Source: GCA-2737125 sp044336815 (lineage in GTDB: Bacteria > Actinomycetota > Actinomycetes > S36-B12). Taken from it: 6,504 nucleotides of DNA. How positions within the stretch are numbered: the first letter of the stretch is position 1; every line of letters starts with the position of its first letter. Positions 1 to 6,504 of this stretch are shown one piece after another. The stretch spans positions 1-6,504 of the forward strand of contig JBIIOU010000116.1 of NCBI GenBank assembly GCA_044336815.1, given 5' to 3'. The notes beneath the pieces were generated by a model. That model was not told where the DNA came from, ran no database searches, and worked only from the letters and a program-made list of their open reading frames with translations. Position numbers and translations under genes: made by a program.

Positions 1-237
1 GTACTAGCCCTGATCGATGATGTCATCACGATAACCGACGATGTGATACTGCAGGCCTGTAAAACGCTAATCGACGTTCAGCATCTGGTAACCGAGCCAG
101 CTGGTGCAGCCGCGTTGGCGGGCGCGCATAGCGTGCGTGAGAAATTAGCCGGACGAACCGTTGTTCTTGTGATCAGCGGCGGAAACCTCACACCAGCCCT
201 ACTTGAACGAGCACTGGGCCTAGATTCACTTATCTAA
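1..237 (+). CDS. Threonine dehydratase / serine racemase-type PLP enzyme, C-terminal fragment (5' end outside window)
   Basis: The reading frame is open from the first base and gives the last 78 residues of a fold-type II PLP enzyme. Two family signatures are visible: EPAGAAALAG at about residues 32-41 and SGGN at 59-62. In this family the serine of the SGGN-type loop hydrogen-bonds the PLP pyridine nitrogen. The protein ends 16 residues after SGGN, so there is no ACT-like regulatory domain. This points to the short catabolic or racemase-like type (serine/threonine dehydratase, serine racemase, or a relative) rather than biosynthetic IlvA. The exact substrate cannot be read from this fragment, because the catalytic lysine and substrate loop lie upstream of the window. 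The gene is convergent with the minus-strand set and its last 12 bases overlap the end of the facing gene. An internal GTG at 43 is only a valine codon, not a start. Confidence 0.85.
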   Translation, partial: VLALIDDVITITDDVILQACKTLIDVQHLVTEPAGAAALAGAHSVREKLAGRTVVLVISGGNLTPALLERALGLDSLI

Positions 238-1302
238 CTTTTCGAACTCCTCAGGAGTCAAATCACTTTCGCTCAAAAGCGATGGGATAGTAAAGCGAAA
301 TTTGCAGACGCTATCGCCCCTGGACTTAACGCTATCCCAACGGATCACCGTTTCCGGGTGATACGACTGGAATAGCCCTCGATGATTCGCGGCATCAAAT
401 AGGTACCCCAGCCGGAGGCCTTCGCTACCTTCATGGGCCCACACTTCTTGGAGTGGACAGTAGGTGCAGTCTAAATAATAGGCACCATCACTGACGAATT
501 GTTTGTCCGAAAAAACAAAGACAGCTTCACTTGGATCGCGCTCCTGGAGTCCTGACTTGCTTGCAAAATTCTCGAGGGTCAGTGCGATTCCTTCTTTTAA
601 GTGCTTCTCGCGAATTTCGCCACCCCGAAGGGCTCCAAACCTGTACGAAGCCTCGCGTACCACCTCCTCACCTGCAGCGTCATATTTACGCACTAACTCC
701 TGGCTGACATACATCTGTAGCGCTGCGATCAGACCCGACGTACGGCGCGACATCTCCAACAGAGCGATTTCGTCGACCCCAACCTTTCCAAGGTCCAGCG
801 GCTCCATCTGCTGAATAGCGTTCGGAAACCTAAATCGCAACGACCAGTTGGGGCCTGACTTGGTAACAATCTCAGCTTCGCACCCCGAACCAAACCCAGC
901 TGCGATCCCAGCAGCCAAAGCGGCCCAATAAACCTCCAAAGTCTGGGCAGGGAGGTTGTGCTCTACAAAGTAGTCCGACCCAGGGGCGGACGGAAGGGTG
1001 ATTGTCAGATCGTCACCCGTTCCGCTCCACTGAAGTAAACCGTCTATTGCTGCCAACTCCCACTCGCCGGTATCCCAGCTTTCGAGGAGTGATATCGCGT
1101 TGCGCTCGGTAAGGCGCAGTGCGCTCTGGTTACTCATTCTCGTGCCTCGGTAGAAACCCGCCGAATAGGCACCACGACGCAAGATCTCGACGCCTTCATC
1201 TCCAAAATGCCCGATACAGGCTTCAGAGAATACCCGCAGCATTAGCCAGTGATACTCCTGGAACATCCGCAAGGTGGTTAACGATATTTTCGGTGGGTTC
1301 AC
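226..1302 (-). CDS. ATC-hydrolase-like (L-2-amino-thiazoline-4-carboxylate hydrolase family) protein with two tandem domains
   Basis: This protein of 358 aa (GTG start) resembles the L-2-amino-thiazoline-4-carboxylate hydrolase family, whose founding member opens a thiazoline ring to N-carbamoyl-L-cysteine. The C-terminal half (about residues 185-339) carries the family pattern: CTYCP with Cys279 and Cys282, a following Asp-Ala-Ala-Asn-His segment, a YHPE segment, and GDSVCKFRF with Cys333. The N-terminal half (about 10-160) repeats the same layout: helix, G-x-E--R--Y--G--RG, then LPAQTLEVYW and a closing LRFRF. It lacks the matching cysteines, so the protein looks like an internal duplication with a degenerate first copy. 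The GTG at 1302 is preferred because a purine tract (GAAGGGAAGGG) ends 7 bases before it. The frame stays open to a TTG at 1380, but that start would overlap the upstream gene and has no ribosome site. It is the last gene of the set. No signal peptide or membrane segment is seen. The family call is from memory of motifs; substrate unknown. Confidence 0.7.
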   Translation of the reverse strand: MNPPKISLTTLRMFQEYHWLMLRVFSEACIGHFGDEGVEILRRGAYSAGFYRGTRMSNQSALRLTERNAISLLESWDTGEWELAAIDGLLQWSGTGDDLTITLPSAPGSDYFVEHNLPAQTLEVYWAALAAGIAAGFGSGCEAEIVTKSGPNWSLRFRFPNAIQQMEPLDLGKVGVDEIALLEMSRRTSGLIAALQMYVSQELVRKYDAAGEEVVREASYRFGALRGGEIREKHLKEGIALTLENFASKSGLQERDPSEAVFVFSDKQFVSDGAYYLDCTYCPLQEVWAHEGSEGLRLGYLFDAANHRGLFQSYHPETVIRWDSVKSRGDSVCKFRFTIPSLLSESDLTPEEFEKLDK

Positions 1303-1309
1303 CAGGTGG

Positions 1310-1320
1310 CCCTTCCCTTC
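1310..1320 (-). promoter_or_regulatory. Ribosome binding site deciding the GTG start at 1302
   Basis: On the minus strand this reads GAAGGGAAGGG, with 7 bases to the GTG at 1302-1300. It lies inside the frame of the longer TTG-initiated alternative, which has no such tract, and so favours the shorter protein. Seen in sequence; use as a ribosome site is inference. Confidence 0.6.
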
Positions 1321-1354
1321 AACTTTTCGTGGCGTATCAACTTTTCGTGGCGTA
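1319..1354 (-). repeat. Perfect 18-bp tandem duplication containing the stop codon of the class V gene
   Basis: Bases 1319-1336 and 1337-1354 are identical (TCAACTTTTCGTGGCGTA on the plus strand). Read on the minus strand, each unit is six codons, Tyr-Ala-Thr-Lys-Ser-stop. The right-hand copy is the real end of the class V PLP gene. The left-hand copy follows the stop in the same frame, giving two TGA codons 18 bases apart. The unit lies in the short gap before the next gene and adds 18 bases to the spacer without touching either protein. Replication slippage is the simplest origin. Confidence 0.9.
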
Positions 1355-2422
1355 GTCAATAAATGGCTCCAGGACACCAACAGCTAAATCAACATCTTCA
1401 ATACTGTTATAGAGGTGAAATGAAACTCTAATCAGGGAGCCGCGCCCTGACGCCTCAATTCCTGCTTGGGCAAGTGCCGCCCGCGCCGCATCACCATTAA
1501 GTACAGGTACCCCGACAACCGATGAACCTGTTGGCGTAATTTTGATTCCATTTGCAAGGCGGGTAGCCAGCCCGACACACCAGGATTCTCGATCATCACT
1601 TGGGACTGAGCAAAGAAAGTCAAGCGATTGCTCCGCGCCAACCCACCCATGCCATGCAAGGGAAACATCCAAGCGCGCTGCATTTTCGGCTAGAACACTC
1701 AAATCCCCACCGTAGAAGTGGTCATACGGCTTCGCGGCAGAACGCCACGATGCCGCCCACGGTGAAAGTGCAGGTAGTAAATCCGAGCCAACCCGCATGA
1801 GCGCCACCCCCCTGGGGCACAGCAAATGCTTGTATGCCGCGGCAACAACCACATCAAGATCCATGGCGGTGGCGTCAATCCTCATTATTCCGGCCGAATG
1901 GGTTGCATCTACTAAAATCCTGCCACCAACCGCATGAATTGCTTTCGAGAGTTCACCGAGGTCTTGAACACGACCATCATTAGACCTGACATGGCTGGTC
2001 ATCACCAAAGCAGTAGAACTTCGCACCTGCACTGCAAGCTCATCAAATGGCACTGAACGGACTTTTACCCCAAATCTTTTCTCAGCAACTAAAAGCGGGA
2101 ACAACATCGAGGTGAATTCATTTTCTGGGATCAATACCTCGTCACCTGGACTGAGCATCGTTAGGGCAACCCCAACACCGACAGAAACTGCTGGGATGAG
2201 TGCTATTTCATCGGGTAGGGCCCCAAAGAGTTGCGCTGCTAATGGCCGACATCTGTCGCCGGCTGGGTCCCAATCCTTGCTCCACCGGGCCGAACCAACC
2301 CGCCACGCCTCAAGCGCCTCGGCAACAGTGGCTACGGTCGAATGTGGAGGTAGACCGTAGCTGGCAGTGTCCAGATACGGCCCTGCACGAAAATCAAAGT
2401 GGCTCTTTGCCATCGGGTACAT
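1337..2422 (-). CDS. Class V aminotransferase-fold PLP-dependent enzyme (cysteine desulfurase/isopenicillin N epimerase-like)
   Basis: This is a 361-aa fold-type I PLP enzyme of the class V group, of near-usual family length. Visible landmarks are an N-terminal YLDTASYG (17-24), SHVRSNDGR (143-151), VDATHSAG (171-178) with Asp172 for the PLP pyridine nitrogen and His175, AAAYKHLLCPRG (195-205) with Lys198 as the likely Schiff-base lysine, and IRVSFHLYNSIEDVD (331-345) with Arg332 in the place that binds the substrate carboxylate. The mobile-loop cysteine of true cysteine desulfurases is not apparent: the GIEASGRGS segment (321-329) sits where a Gly-x-x-Cys loop is expected. Racemase, epimerase, lyase or transaminase activity is therefore more likely than sulfur transfer to a scaffold. 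The ATG at 2422 is 5 bases after the upstream stop. GGAGG and AAGG lie inside that gene's end, so translation is probably coupled. A second ATG three codons in is possible. Cytosolic; substrate unknown. Confidence 0.85.
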   Translation of the reverse strand: MYPMAKSHFDFRAGPYLDTASYGLPPHSTVATVAEALEAWRVGSARWSKDWDPAGDRCRPLAAQLFGALPDEIALIPAVSVGVGVALTMLSPGDEVLIPENEFTSMLFPLLVAEKRFGVKVRSVPFDELAVQVRSSTALVMTSHVRSNDGRVQDLGELSKAIHAVGGRILVDATHSAGIMRIDATAMDLDVVVAAAYKHLLCPRGVALMRVGSDLLPALSPWAASWRSAAKPYDHFYGGDLSVLAENAARLDVSLAWHGWVGAEQSLDFLCSVPSDDRESWCVGLATRLANGIKITPTGSSVVGVPVLNGDAARAALAQAGIEASGRGSLIRVSFHLYNSIEDVDLAVGVLEPFIDYATKS

Positions 2423-2427
2423 AGTCG

Positions 2428-3561
2428 CTACCTTGCCTCCACATCAACGAGTGACCTGAGGGCGTGCTCATCAATTTCGATGCCCAGGCCAGGGCTTACC
2501 GGCACAGTTACATACCCGTCAATGGCACGCAGCGAGTCACCCGCGATTTCTGTGCGCATCCGATTTTCGAATAAATCAAATTCGAGAAGCGGACTTGCTG
2601 GGCCAACAAGTTCAGAACCTTCTGGGATCAAACTAAGGAACGCGATCGTCGCAGCCAGCAAGATTGCACCACCCCATGCATGTGGAACACAGGGAACCCC
2701 TCTTAGGGCAGCCATTTCGGCGATGAACAAGCCTTCACCCACTCCACCGCAAATCGCGACATCCGGCTGGATGATGTCGGCTGCTTTCCGGTCCAAAAAT
2801 GCAGCGAAAGCTCCCCTGGTCTGCAATCCTTCCCCCGCCGCAATGGGGATATCTAAAACCGACAACAATTCGTAACCTGGATAAGACATTCCAGCACGAA
2901 ATCGGATCAGCGGTTCTTCGAACCAGCGGAACCCAAGTGGCTCAAGGCCACGGCCTACTTCAATGGCCAAGGGGACGCTGTAGGCCCCGTTGGCATCGAC
3001 CATCAGGTCAATTGATGGGTCTACCGCGGCCCGAACTTCTCGCAGCCCAGCTAGCTCGCGTCTTGGGTGGTATCTGCCTATTCGAAGTTTGCAGGCAGTG
3101 AAGCCATTGCTCTCTGCATATTTAACATCAGCCAGCCAGCCTTCCTCCGGTTCAAATCCACTTCGGTAACCACCACTGGATGCGTATGCTCGCACTTTCT
3201 TACGACGCGACCCGCCATATAACTGTGCAACCGATACTCCAAGTTGACGGGCCCGAAGGTCATCGATGGCTATGGACCAAGCGCTAACCACCATGCTGTC
3301 AACGCATGTTTCCCACAACAGGTCGAGTAGCCCCCTAGATTCAGCTGCAACTTTCCCTTCGAGCATGCTGCCAACGGCCCGGGCCACGGCCGCTAAACCG
3401 GGTGCGGTGTATGTCTCGCCCCAGCCGACTAAACCGTCACCATCTTCCAGTCTCACAATGAGAGATTCGCGGTGAGAGTAGGTCACCGCAGCTGGCCCAG
3501 TCGGCGTTACGACTGGGTGTCGAAGTTCGAGAACCTCGGTTTTAGCAATACGCGCATTCAC
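2428..3561 (-). CDS. Enolase-superfamily enzyme, mandelate racemase/muconate lactonizing type
   Basis: This 377-aa protein has a full family-length layout: a capping domain (about 1-125), then a modified TIM barrel. Catalytic landmarks are in order. K158-x-R160 (CKLRIG) is on the second strand. The metal ligands are Asp189 (VDANG), Glu215 (WFEEP) and Glu244 (AAGEG). Asp267 (IIQPDVA) and His294 (VPHAWGG) match the Asp-His dyad of the mandelate racemase subgroup. Such enzymes abstract the proton alpha to a carboxylate in a Mg2+-stabilised enolate, giving racemisation or dehydration of a hydroxy acid. The second position of the K-x-K pair is arginine, and I cannot assign a substrate from it. The start is GTG, 13 bases after the dehydrogenase stop, with GGGG and AGGA tracts upstream at uneven spacing. 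Its position between a D-hydroxyacid dehydrogenase and a PLP enzyme suggests a 2-hydroxy or sugar acid pathway (inference). Confidence 0.88.
   Translation of the reverse strand: MNARIAKTEVLELRHPVVTPTGPAAVTYSHRESLIVRLEDGDGLVGWGETYTAPGLAAVARAVGSMLEGKVAAESRGLLDLLWETCVDSMVVSAWSIAIDDLRARQLGVSVAQLYGGSRRKKVRAYASSGGYRSGFEPEEGWLADVKYAESNGFTACKLRIGRYHPRRELAGLREVRAAVDPSIDLMVDANGAYSVPLAIEVGRGLEPLGFRWFEEPLIRFRAGMSYPGYELLSVLDIPIAAGEGLQTRGAFAAFLDRKAADIIQPDVAICGGVGEGLFIAEMAALRGVPCVPHAWGGAILLAATIAFLSLIPEGSELVGPASPLLEFDLFENRMRTEIAGDSLRAIDGYVTVPVSPGLGIEIDEHALRSLVDVEAR
2431..2440 (-). promoter_or_regulatory. Ribosome binding site of the class V PLP gene, inside the upstream gene's 3' end
   Basis: The minus strand reads GGAGGCAAGG here, with 8 bases from the AAGG to the ATG at 2422. 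The tract sits in the last codons of the enolase-superfamily gene, an arrangement typical of translational coupling. The function is inferred from position and sequence only. Confidence 0.55.
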
Positions 3562-3575
3562 TGCGTCCTAACCCC

Positions 3576-4568
3576 CTACCGATCTCGCCGGAGTGAGCCT
3601 CGAACTTCGGGATTAACTATGGTGCTGGCCCACCCAGTACGAACCCAGTCCAACGTGGTCTTACACATCTCTTCCCTTAAGTCTTGCCAAGACTCCACCG
3701 AGTAGCCCGCAACGTGTGGTGTCAAGATCACATTTGGCGACTTCCGCACCGGGTCATCGGCCGGTAAGGGCTCTTGCTCAAAAACATCCAACGCCGCCCA
3801 AGCTAATGTTCCTTTAACTAGGGCCAGCGACACCGCCTTGGTGTCGACTATCTTGCCGCGACTGGCATTGATCAGGCCGGCTCCTGGTTTCATTAGTGAG
3901 AGCTTTTCGGCGTTCATAAAGTGACCCGTTTCGGCATTAAGCGGCACATGCAGTGACACGACGTCGGAAGAATTCAGAAGATGTTCTAATGAAACGGGCT
4001 TTACCCCACGCTCCAATAGCTGTTCGGAAGTCAATGAACTGTCATAGCCGACTACCTCCATGCCCAGACCACGTGCACGTTGCGCGACGGCGCTTCCGAT
4101 TCTGCCTACCCCAACTATCCCTAACGTACTTCCAAGAATTCTATGGATTGAACCAGGAACCGCAGGGGGCCAACCCCCAGCCATCATCTCTTCATTGAAC
4201 CAGGCCACTCGGCGCGAAGCCGACATCATCAGCGCAATAACATGCTCGGCTACATCGATTGTTCCGTATCCGGGTGCATTTGCTATCGCAACCCCGAGTT
4301 CGGATGCACTGGCTAAATCCATCTGGTCGTACCCGACTCCCCAACGCACCGCCAACTCCAAATTTGGCAGGGCCTCCATCACTGATCTCGTTATTCCAGG
4401 TTTCCAAGCCAGCCAAAGAATCTTTGCGTCTTGCGCACCTGCGATTAGTTCGTCTTCGGATACACAGTTCCCGCAGATGATGCTTCCACCGGCTTCACTG
4501 AGTGCAGCATTCTCAAAATCATAAGGCTCGAGGCTGTCATCGGCATCAACTTGAAAGACTTTGAACAT
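3576..4568 (-). CDS. NAD-dependent D-2-hydroxyacid dehydrogenase (phosphoglycerate dehydrogenase-like)
   Basis: This 330-aa protein matches the usual length of the single-subunit D-isomer-specific 2-hydroxyacid dehydrogenases, which interconvert D-2-hydroxy acids and 2-keto acids in the cytosol. The substrate domain holds VRWGVGYDQMD (74-84). The Rossmann motif GVGRIG (153-158) is followed by Asp176 at the end of the second strand (VVGYD), which favours NAD over NADP. The catalytic triad is Arg237 (NASRGKIVD), Glu266 (DVFEQEP) and His285 (TPHVAG). The chain stops soon after, so there is no ACT domain as in the serine-pathway enzyme, and I do not call it serA. ATG start at 4568; the upstream AGG (GTAGG) 5 bases before it is a weak ribosome site. 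It follows the peptidase by 38 bases and precedes the enolase-superfamily gene by 13. Glyoxylate/hydroxypyruvate reductase or a reductase of a pathway-specific 2-keto acid are both possible. Confidence 0.88.
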   Translation of the reverse strand: MFKVFQVDADDSLEPYDFENAALSEAGGSIICGNCVSEDELIAGAQDAKILWLAWKPGITRSVMEALPNLELAVRWGVGYDQMDLASASELGVAIANAPGYGTIDVAEHVIALMMSASRRVAWFNEEMMAGGWPPAVPGSIHRILGSTLGIVGVGRIGSAVAQRARGLGMEVVGYDSSLTSEQLLERGVKPVSLEHLLNSSDVVSLHVPLNAETGHFMNAEKLSLMKPGAGLINASRGKIVDTKAVSLALVKGTLAWAALDVFEQEPLPADDPVRKSPNVILTPHVAGYSVESWQDLREEMCKTTLDWVRTGWASTIVNPEVRGSLRRDR

Positions 4569-4606
4569 TGGAACCTACTCTCGGTTTACTAAAACATAAT
4601 TAGGAT

Positions 4607-6504
4607 TTAATGCATCGATAAAACATGAAATTCCAAAAAGGCATCCAGCGCCTTCCATCGCTGCTGGCGATGGCGCCAGCTACCGTTGAGCACCATCGCG
4701 TGACCTTCACCGGGTATGCGGACGAAGGAAACCTCACCGCCGCTGCGACGCAGGGCGGTGTACATCTGCTCACTTTGCCCAATAGGACAGTTCTGATCCA
4801 ACTCGCCGTGGATTAAAAGTAAAGGCGTTTGTACTAGATGAGCGTGGGTGAGGGGTGACATGTTGCGATAGATATCCGCGTGGCTCTCAGGCCAGCCACC
4901 GATTTCTTCTGCCATTGAAGAGCCGCCGTCTGATGTTGTGCCCGCAAGGCTGACTAGGTCAATTACCGCATTTTCCGCTACCGCAGCTCTAAACATGGAC
5001 GTAAATGCGATGGCCCAGCACACCATGAAGCCACCGTAACTCGCACCCATCAAAACCAATTTAGAACCATCAATGGACGGGTTTGACGAAAGCTGCTCTG
5101 CTACATGTTTCACATCTTCAAAGTCATCTTGACCCCAGGCACCAATGATTGACGACGAAAACTCTTCACCGTAACCTTGGCTCCCACGCAGATTACTGAC
5201 CGCAACGTAGTATCCAAGTGCTGAAAGCCTTTGGTTTTCGAAGGAGAAACGCCACCCCGCTGGCCAGTGAGGCCCACCGTGCACAGAAAGTATTAGTGGC
5301 GCCGCGGTTGTGGGTTTAACGGGAGGCGCGAGCAGCCAGGCATCCAATAAAATTGCATCAGTGGCTCGTACCGAAACAAGTGAGACTTCACCGAGTTGCA
5401 CTTCGCTGAGCCAAGCTCCATTGCGGTTGGTCAACTGATGTTCATTGTTTCCATCTGAATTTGCTAAAAATAGCTCACCCGGGTTTGTTGGGTCGCTCGC
5501 GACAAAAGCGATAACTCCTGAATCCGAGGCCGAAAAGGACAGTATCGAGCGATCACCTTTCAGTGCCTCGTGCAGTACCCCAGCCGCTGGGTTTGCTTCT
5601 AAAGGTTCTACCCAACCAAGGTGAACAGCGCCACCCTCGGGATACCTACTAAGAATCCCGAATCCATCTTTCCAGCCCAGGGAAGCATCACCGTACCCTC
5701 GTGAATCGTCAGACTGAACGCATAAGCCAAAACTTATATCGAGGCGATCGGTTATCCTTGATTCCATCCGAGATGAAACCTCAATCAGCTTGATCTCGTG
5801 GTTCAAGGACGTATTGTGCCGATTCGCATTCCCGATGAATGCAATCTTGCGTCCATCTGGTGACCACACGGGTGCTTGTACCAGGCCATGGCCGTCAGTA
5901 AGTTGAAGTAGGGAAAGACTTTCGACTTCAACAATCCAAAGAGCTTGACCAGATGAATAAGACTCCGGGTTAGCCCGATCTGAAATGAAGGCTAATGAGG
6001 TCCCATCCGGTGACCAACTGCACGCACTGTCTTGACCAAGTGGAGTAGTGAGCAGGATGGTCTCCTTGCTCAGCATGGAAAAAACTTTCATCCCGGTCTT
6101 CGCGATTGGTACACCGGTGCGAACTCCGTCGGTTTTGAATACTTCTTGCGTGACTGTGTACGCATCGTCACCGAGTTGACGACCTGAATTCGTCTCCCCA
6201 CGAAAAGGGTATGCGAGTGATTGCCCATCGGGGGACCATGCACCCGGGCCAGCCACCCCGTGCGGTTCTTCGGTCAGTTGCTCGATCTCGTTCCGAGTAA
6301 CCTCCCATAACCACAGCTGCACATCGCCATTCCGGCTGCCCAAGAAGGCGAGGCTTTGCCCGTCAGGTGACCAACGTCCGGCCCACATCCGTTCGGGGTG
6401 CCCGCTGGGTGGCGGCGTCAGTGCCCCGGTGTCGCTGTCGACCAAAAAGAGTAGCGGTATTTCAAGACCGCCCTCAGGGCAGATCTTGGTCTCGGTAACG
6501 CAGA
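4607..6504 (-). CDS. S9-family (prolyl oligopeptidase/acylaminoacyl-peptidase-like) serine peptidase, 5' end outside window
   Basis: This is a partial gene: the frame stays open to the window edge, so the TTG at 6445 is probably an internal leucine codon. Counting that codon as 1, the first part (to about 350) is a beta-propeller of TolB/WD40-like blades with WSPDG repeats at 25, 70, 144 and 194. The second part (about 355-612) is an alpha/beta-hydrolase domain. It shows HGGPH (389-393) near the oxyanion hole, NLRGSQGYG (418-426), nucleophile Ser469 in GASYGG, Asp550 in HGELDQNCP and His582 in GEGH, a complete Ser-Asp-His triad. The family cleaves short peptides or removes N-acylated or N-terminal residues, with the propeller limiting access. 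No membrane segment is visible; a signal peptide cannot be judged without the N-terminus. It is the most upstream gene of the minus-strand set here and may be unrelated in function to the genes after it. Confidence 0.9.
   Translation of the reverse strand, partial: CVTETKICPEGGLEIPLLFLVDSDTGALTPPPSGHPERMWAGRWSPDGQSLAFLGSRNGDVQLWLWEVTRNEIEQLTEEPHGVAGPGAWSPDGQSLAYPFRGETNSGRQLGDDAYTVTQEVFKTDGVRTGVPIAKTGMKVFSMLSKETILLTTPLGQDSACSWSPDGTSLAFISDRANPESYSSGQALWIVEVESLSLLQLTDGHGLVQAPVWSPDGRKIAFIGNANRHNTSLNHEIKLIEVSSRMESRITDRLDISFGLCVQSDDSRGYGDASLGWKDGFGILSRYPEGGAVHLGWVEPLEANPAAGVLHEALKGDRSILSFSASDSGVIAFVASDPTNPGELFLANSDGNNEHQLTNRNGAWLSEVQLGEVSLVSVRATDAILLDAWLLAPPVKPTTAAPLILSVHGGPHWPAGWRFSFENQRLSALGYYVAVSNLRGSQGYGEEFSSSIIGAWGQDDFEDVKHVAEQLSSNPSIDGSKLVLMGASYGGFMVCWAIAFTSMFRAAVAENAVIDLVSLAGTTSDGGSSMAEEIGGWPESHADIYRNMSPLTHAHLVQTPLLLIHGELDQNCPIGQSEQMYTALRRSGGEVSFVRIPGEGHAMVLNGSWRHRQQRWKALDAFLEFHVLSMH

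Noticed and set aside
246..258. Palindrome ACTCCT-C-AGGAGT as a possible terminator or operator
   Set aside because: The stems are 6 bp with a one-base centre, no T run follows on either strand, and it lies in the coding codons for Leu-Thr-Pro-Glu-Glu-Phe. A chance dyad is the simpler reading.
1303..1380. N-terminal extension of the ATC-like protein from a TTG at 1380
   Set aside because: It overlaps the class V gene by 44 bases, has no purine tract before the TTG, and its repeated TPRKVD/TPRKVE residues are just the 18-bp tandem repeat read in another frame. The GTG at 1302 has a good ribosome site.
2399..2875. Plus-strand open frame of 158 codons
   Set aside because: It lies opposite the enolase-superfamily gene, has a low-complexity Ser/Pro/Ala-rich product with no family motif, and is fully explained as a shadow of the real gene.
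4060..4524. Plus-strand open frame of 154 codons
   Set aside because: It lies opposite the dehydrogenase gene, whose catalytic residues are intact. The product has no recognisable domain.
4569..4606. AT-rich gap with a TATGTT-like element as a possible internal promoter for the dehydrogenase
   Set aside because: No convincing -35 partner at normal spacing was found, and an AT-rich 38-bp gap is expected between genes. Not strong enough to list as a promoter.

Overview
This window is a compact bacterial coding region with almost no non-coding DNA. Five genes on the minus strand read right to left in the order S9 peptidase, D-2-hydroxyacid dehydrogenase, enolase-superfamily enzyme, class V PLP enzyme, ATC-hydrolase-like protein. 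At the left edge lies the 3' end of one plus-strand gene, a threonine dehydratase/serine racemase-type PLP enzyme. The base composition is balanced, with GC a little over half by eye. Starts include ATG and GTG, and Shine-Dalgarno-like purine tracts are visible. These features indicate a free-living bacterium but fix no phylum. The mix of enolase-superfamily and dehydrogenase catabolic genes would suit an uncultured heterotroph such as a SAR202-type Chloroflexi or an actinobacterium; this is only a weak inference.

Layout: 1-237 (+) is the PLP lyase/racemase C-terminus. It runs convergently into the last gene of the minus-strand set, with the two coding ends overlapping by 12 bp. 226-1302 (-) encodes a two-domain ATC-hydrolase-like protein. 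1337-2422 (-) is a class V aminotransferase-fold enzyme. 2428-3561 (-) is a mandelate racemase/muconate lactonizing-type enzyme. 3576-4568 (-) is an NAD-dependent D-2-hydroxyacid dehydrogenase. 4607-6504 (-) is an S9 prolyl-oligopeptidase-family peptidase whose 5' end lies beyond the window. The minus-strand gaps are 38, 13, 5 and 34 bp, so a single transcript is likely. No RNA genes, insertion sequences, CRISPR arrays or gene-free stretches over 300 bases were seen.

Working together (inference): the dehydrogenase, enolase-superfamily enzyme, PLP enzyme and ATC-hydrolase-like protein look like successive steps on a small carboxylated substrate, possibly a 2-hydroxy acid or amino acid with sulfur or nitrogen in it. 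The S9 peptidase may supply amino acids or peptides or may simply share the transcript. I do not recognise this gene combination as a characterised pathway. The most unusual items are the internally duplicated ATC-hydrolase-like protein, whose first half has lost the conserved cysteines, and a perfect 18-bp tandem duplication that copies the last five codons and the stop codon of the class V gene.
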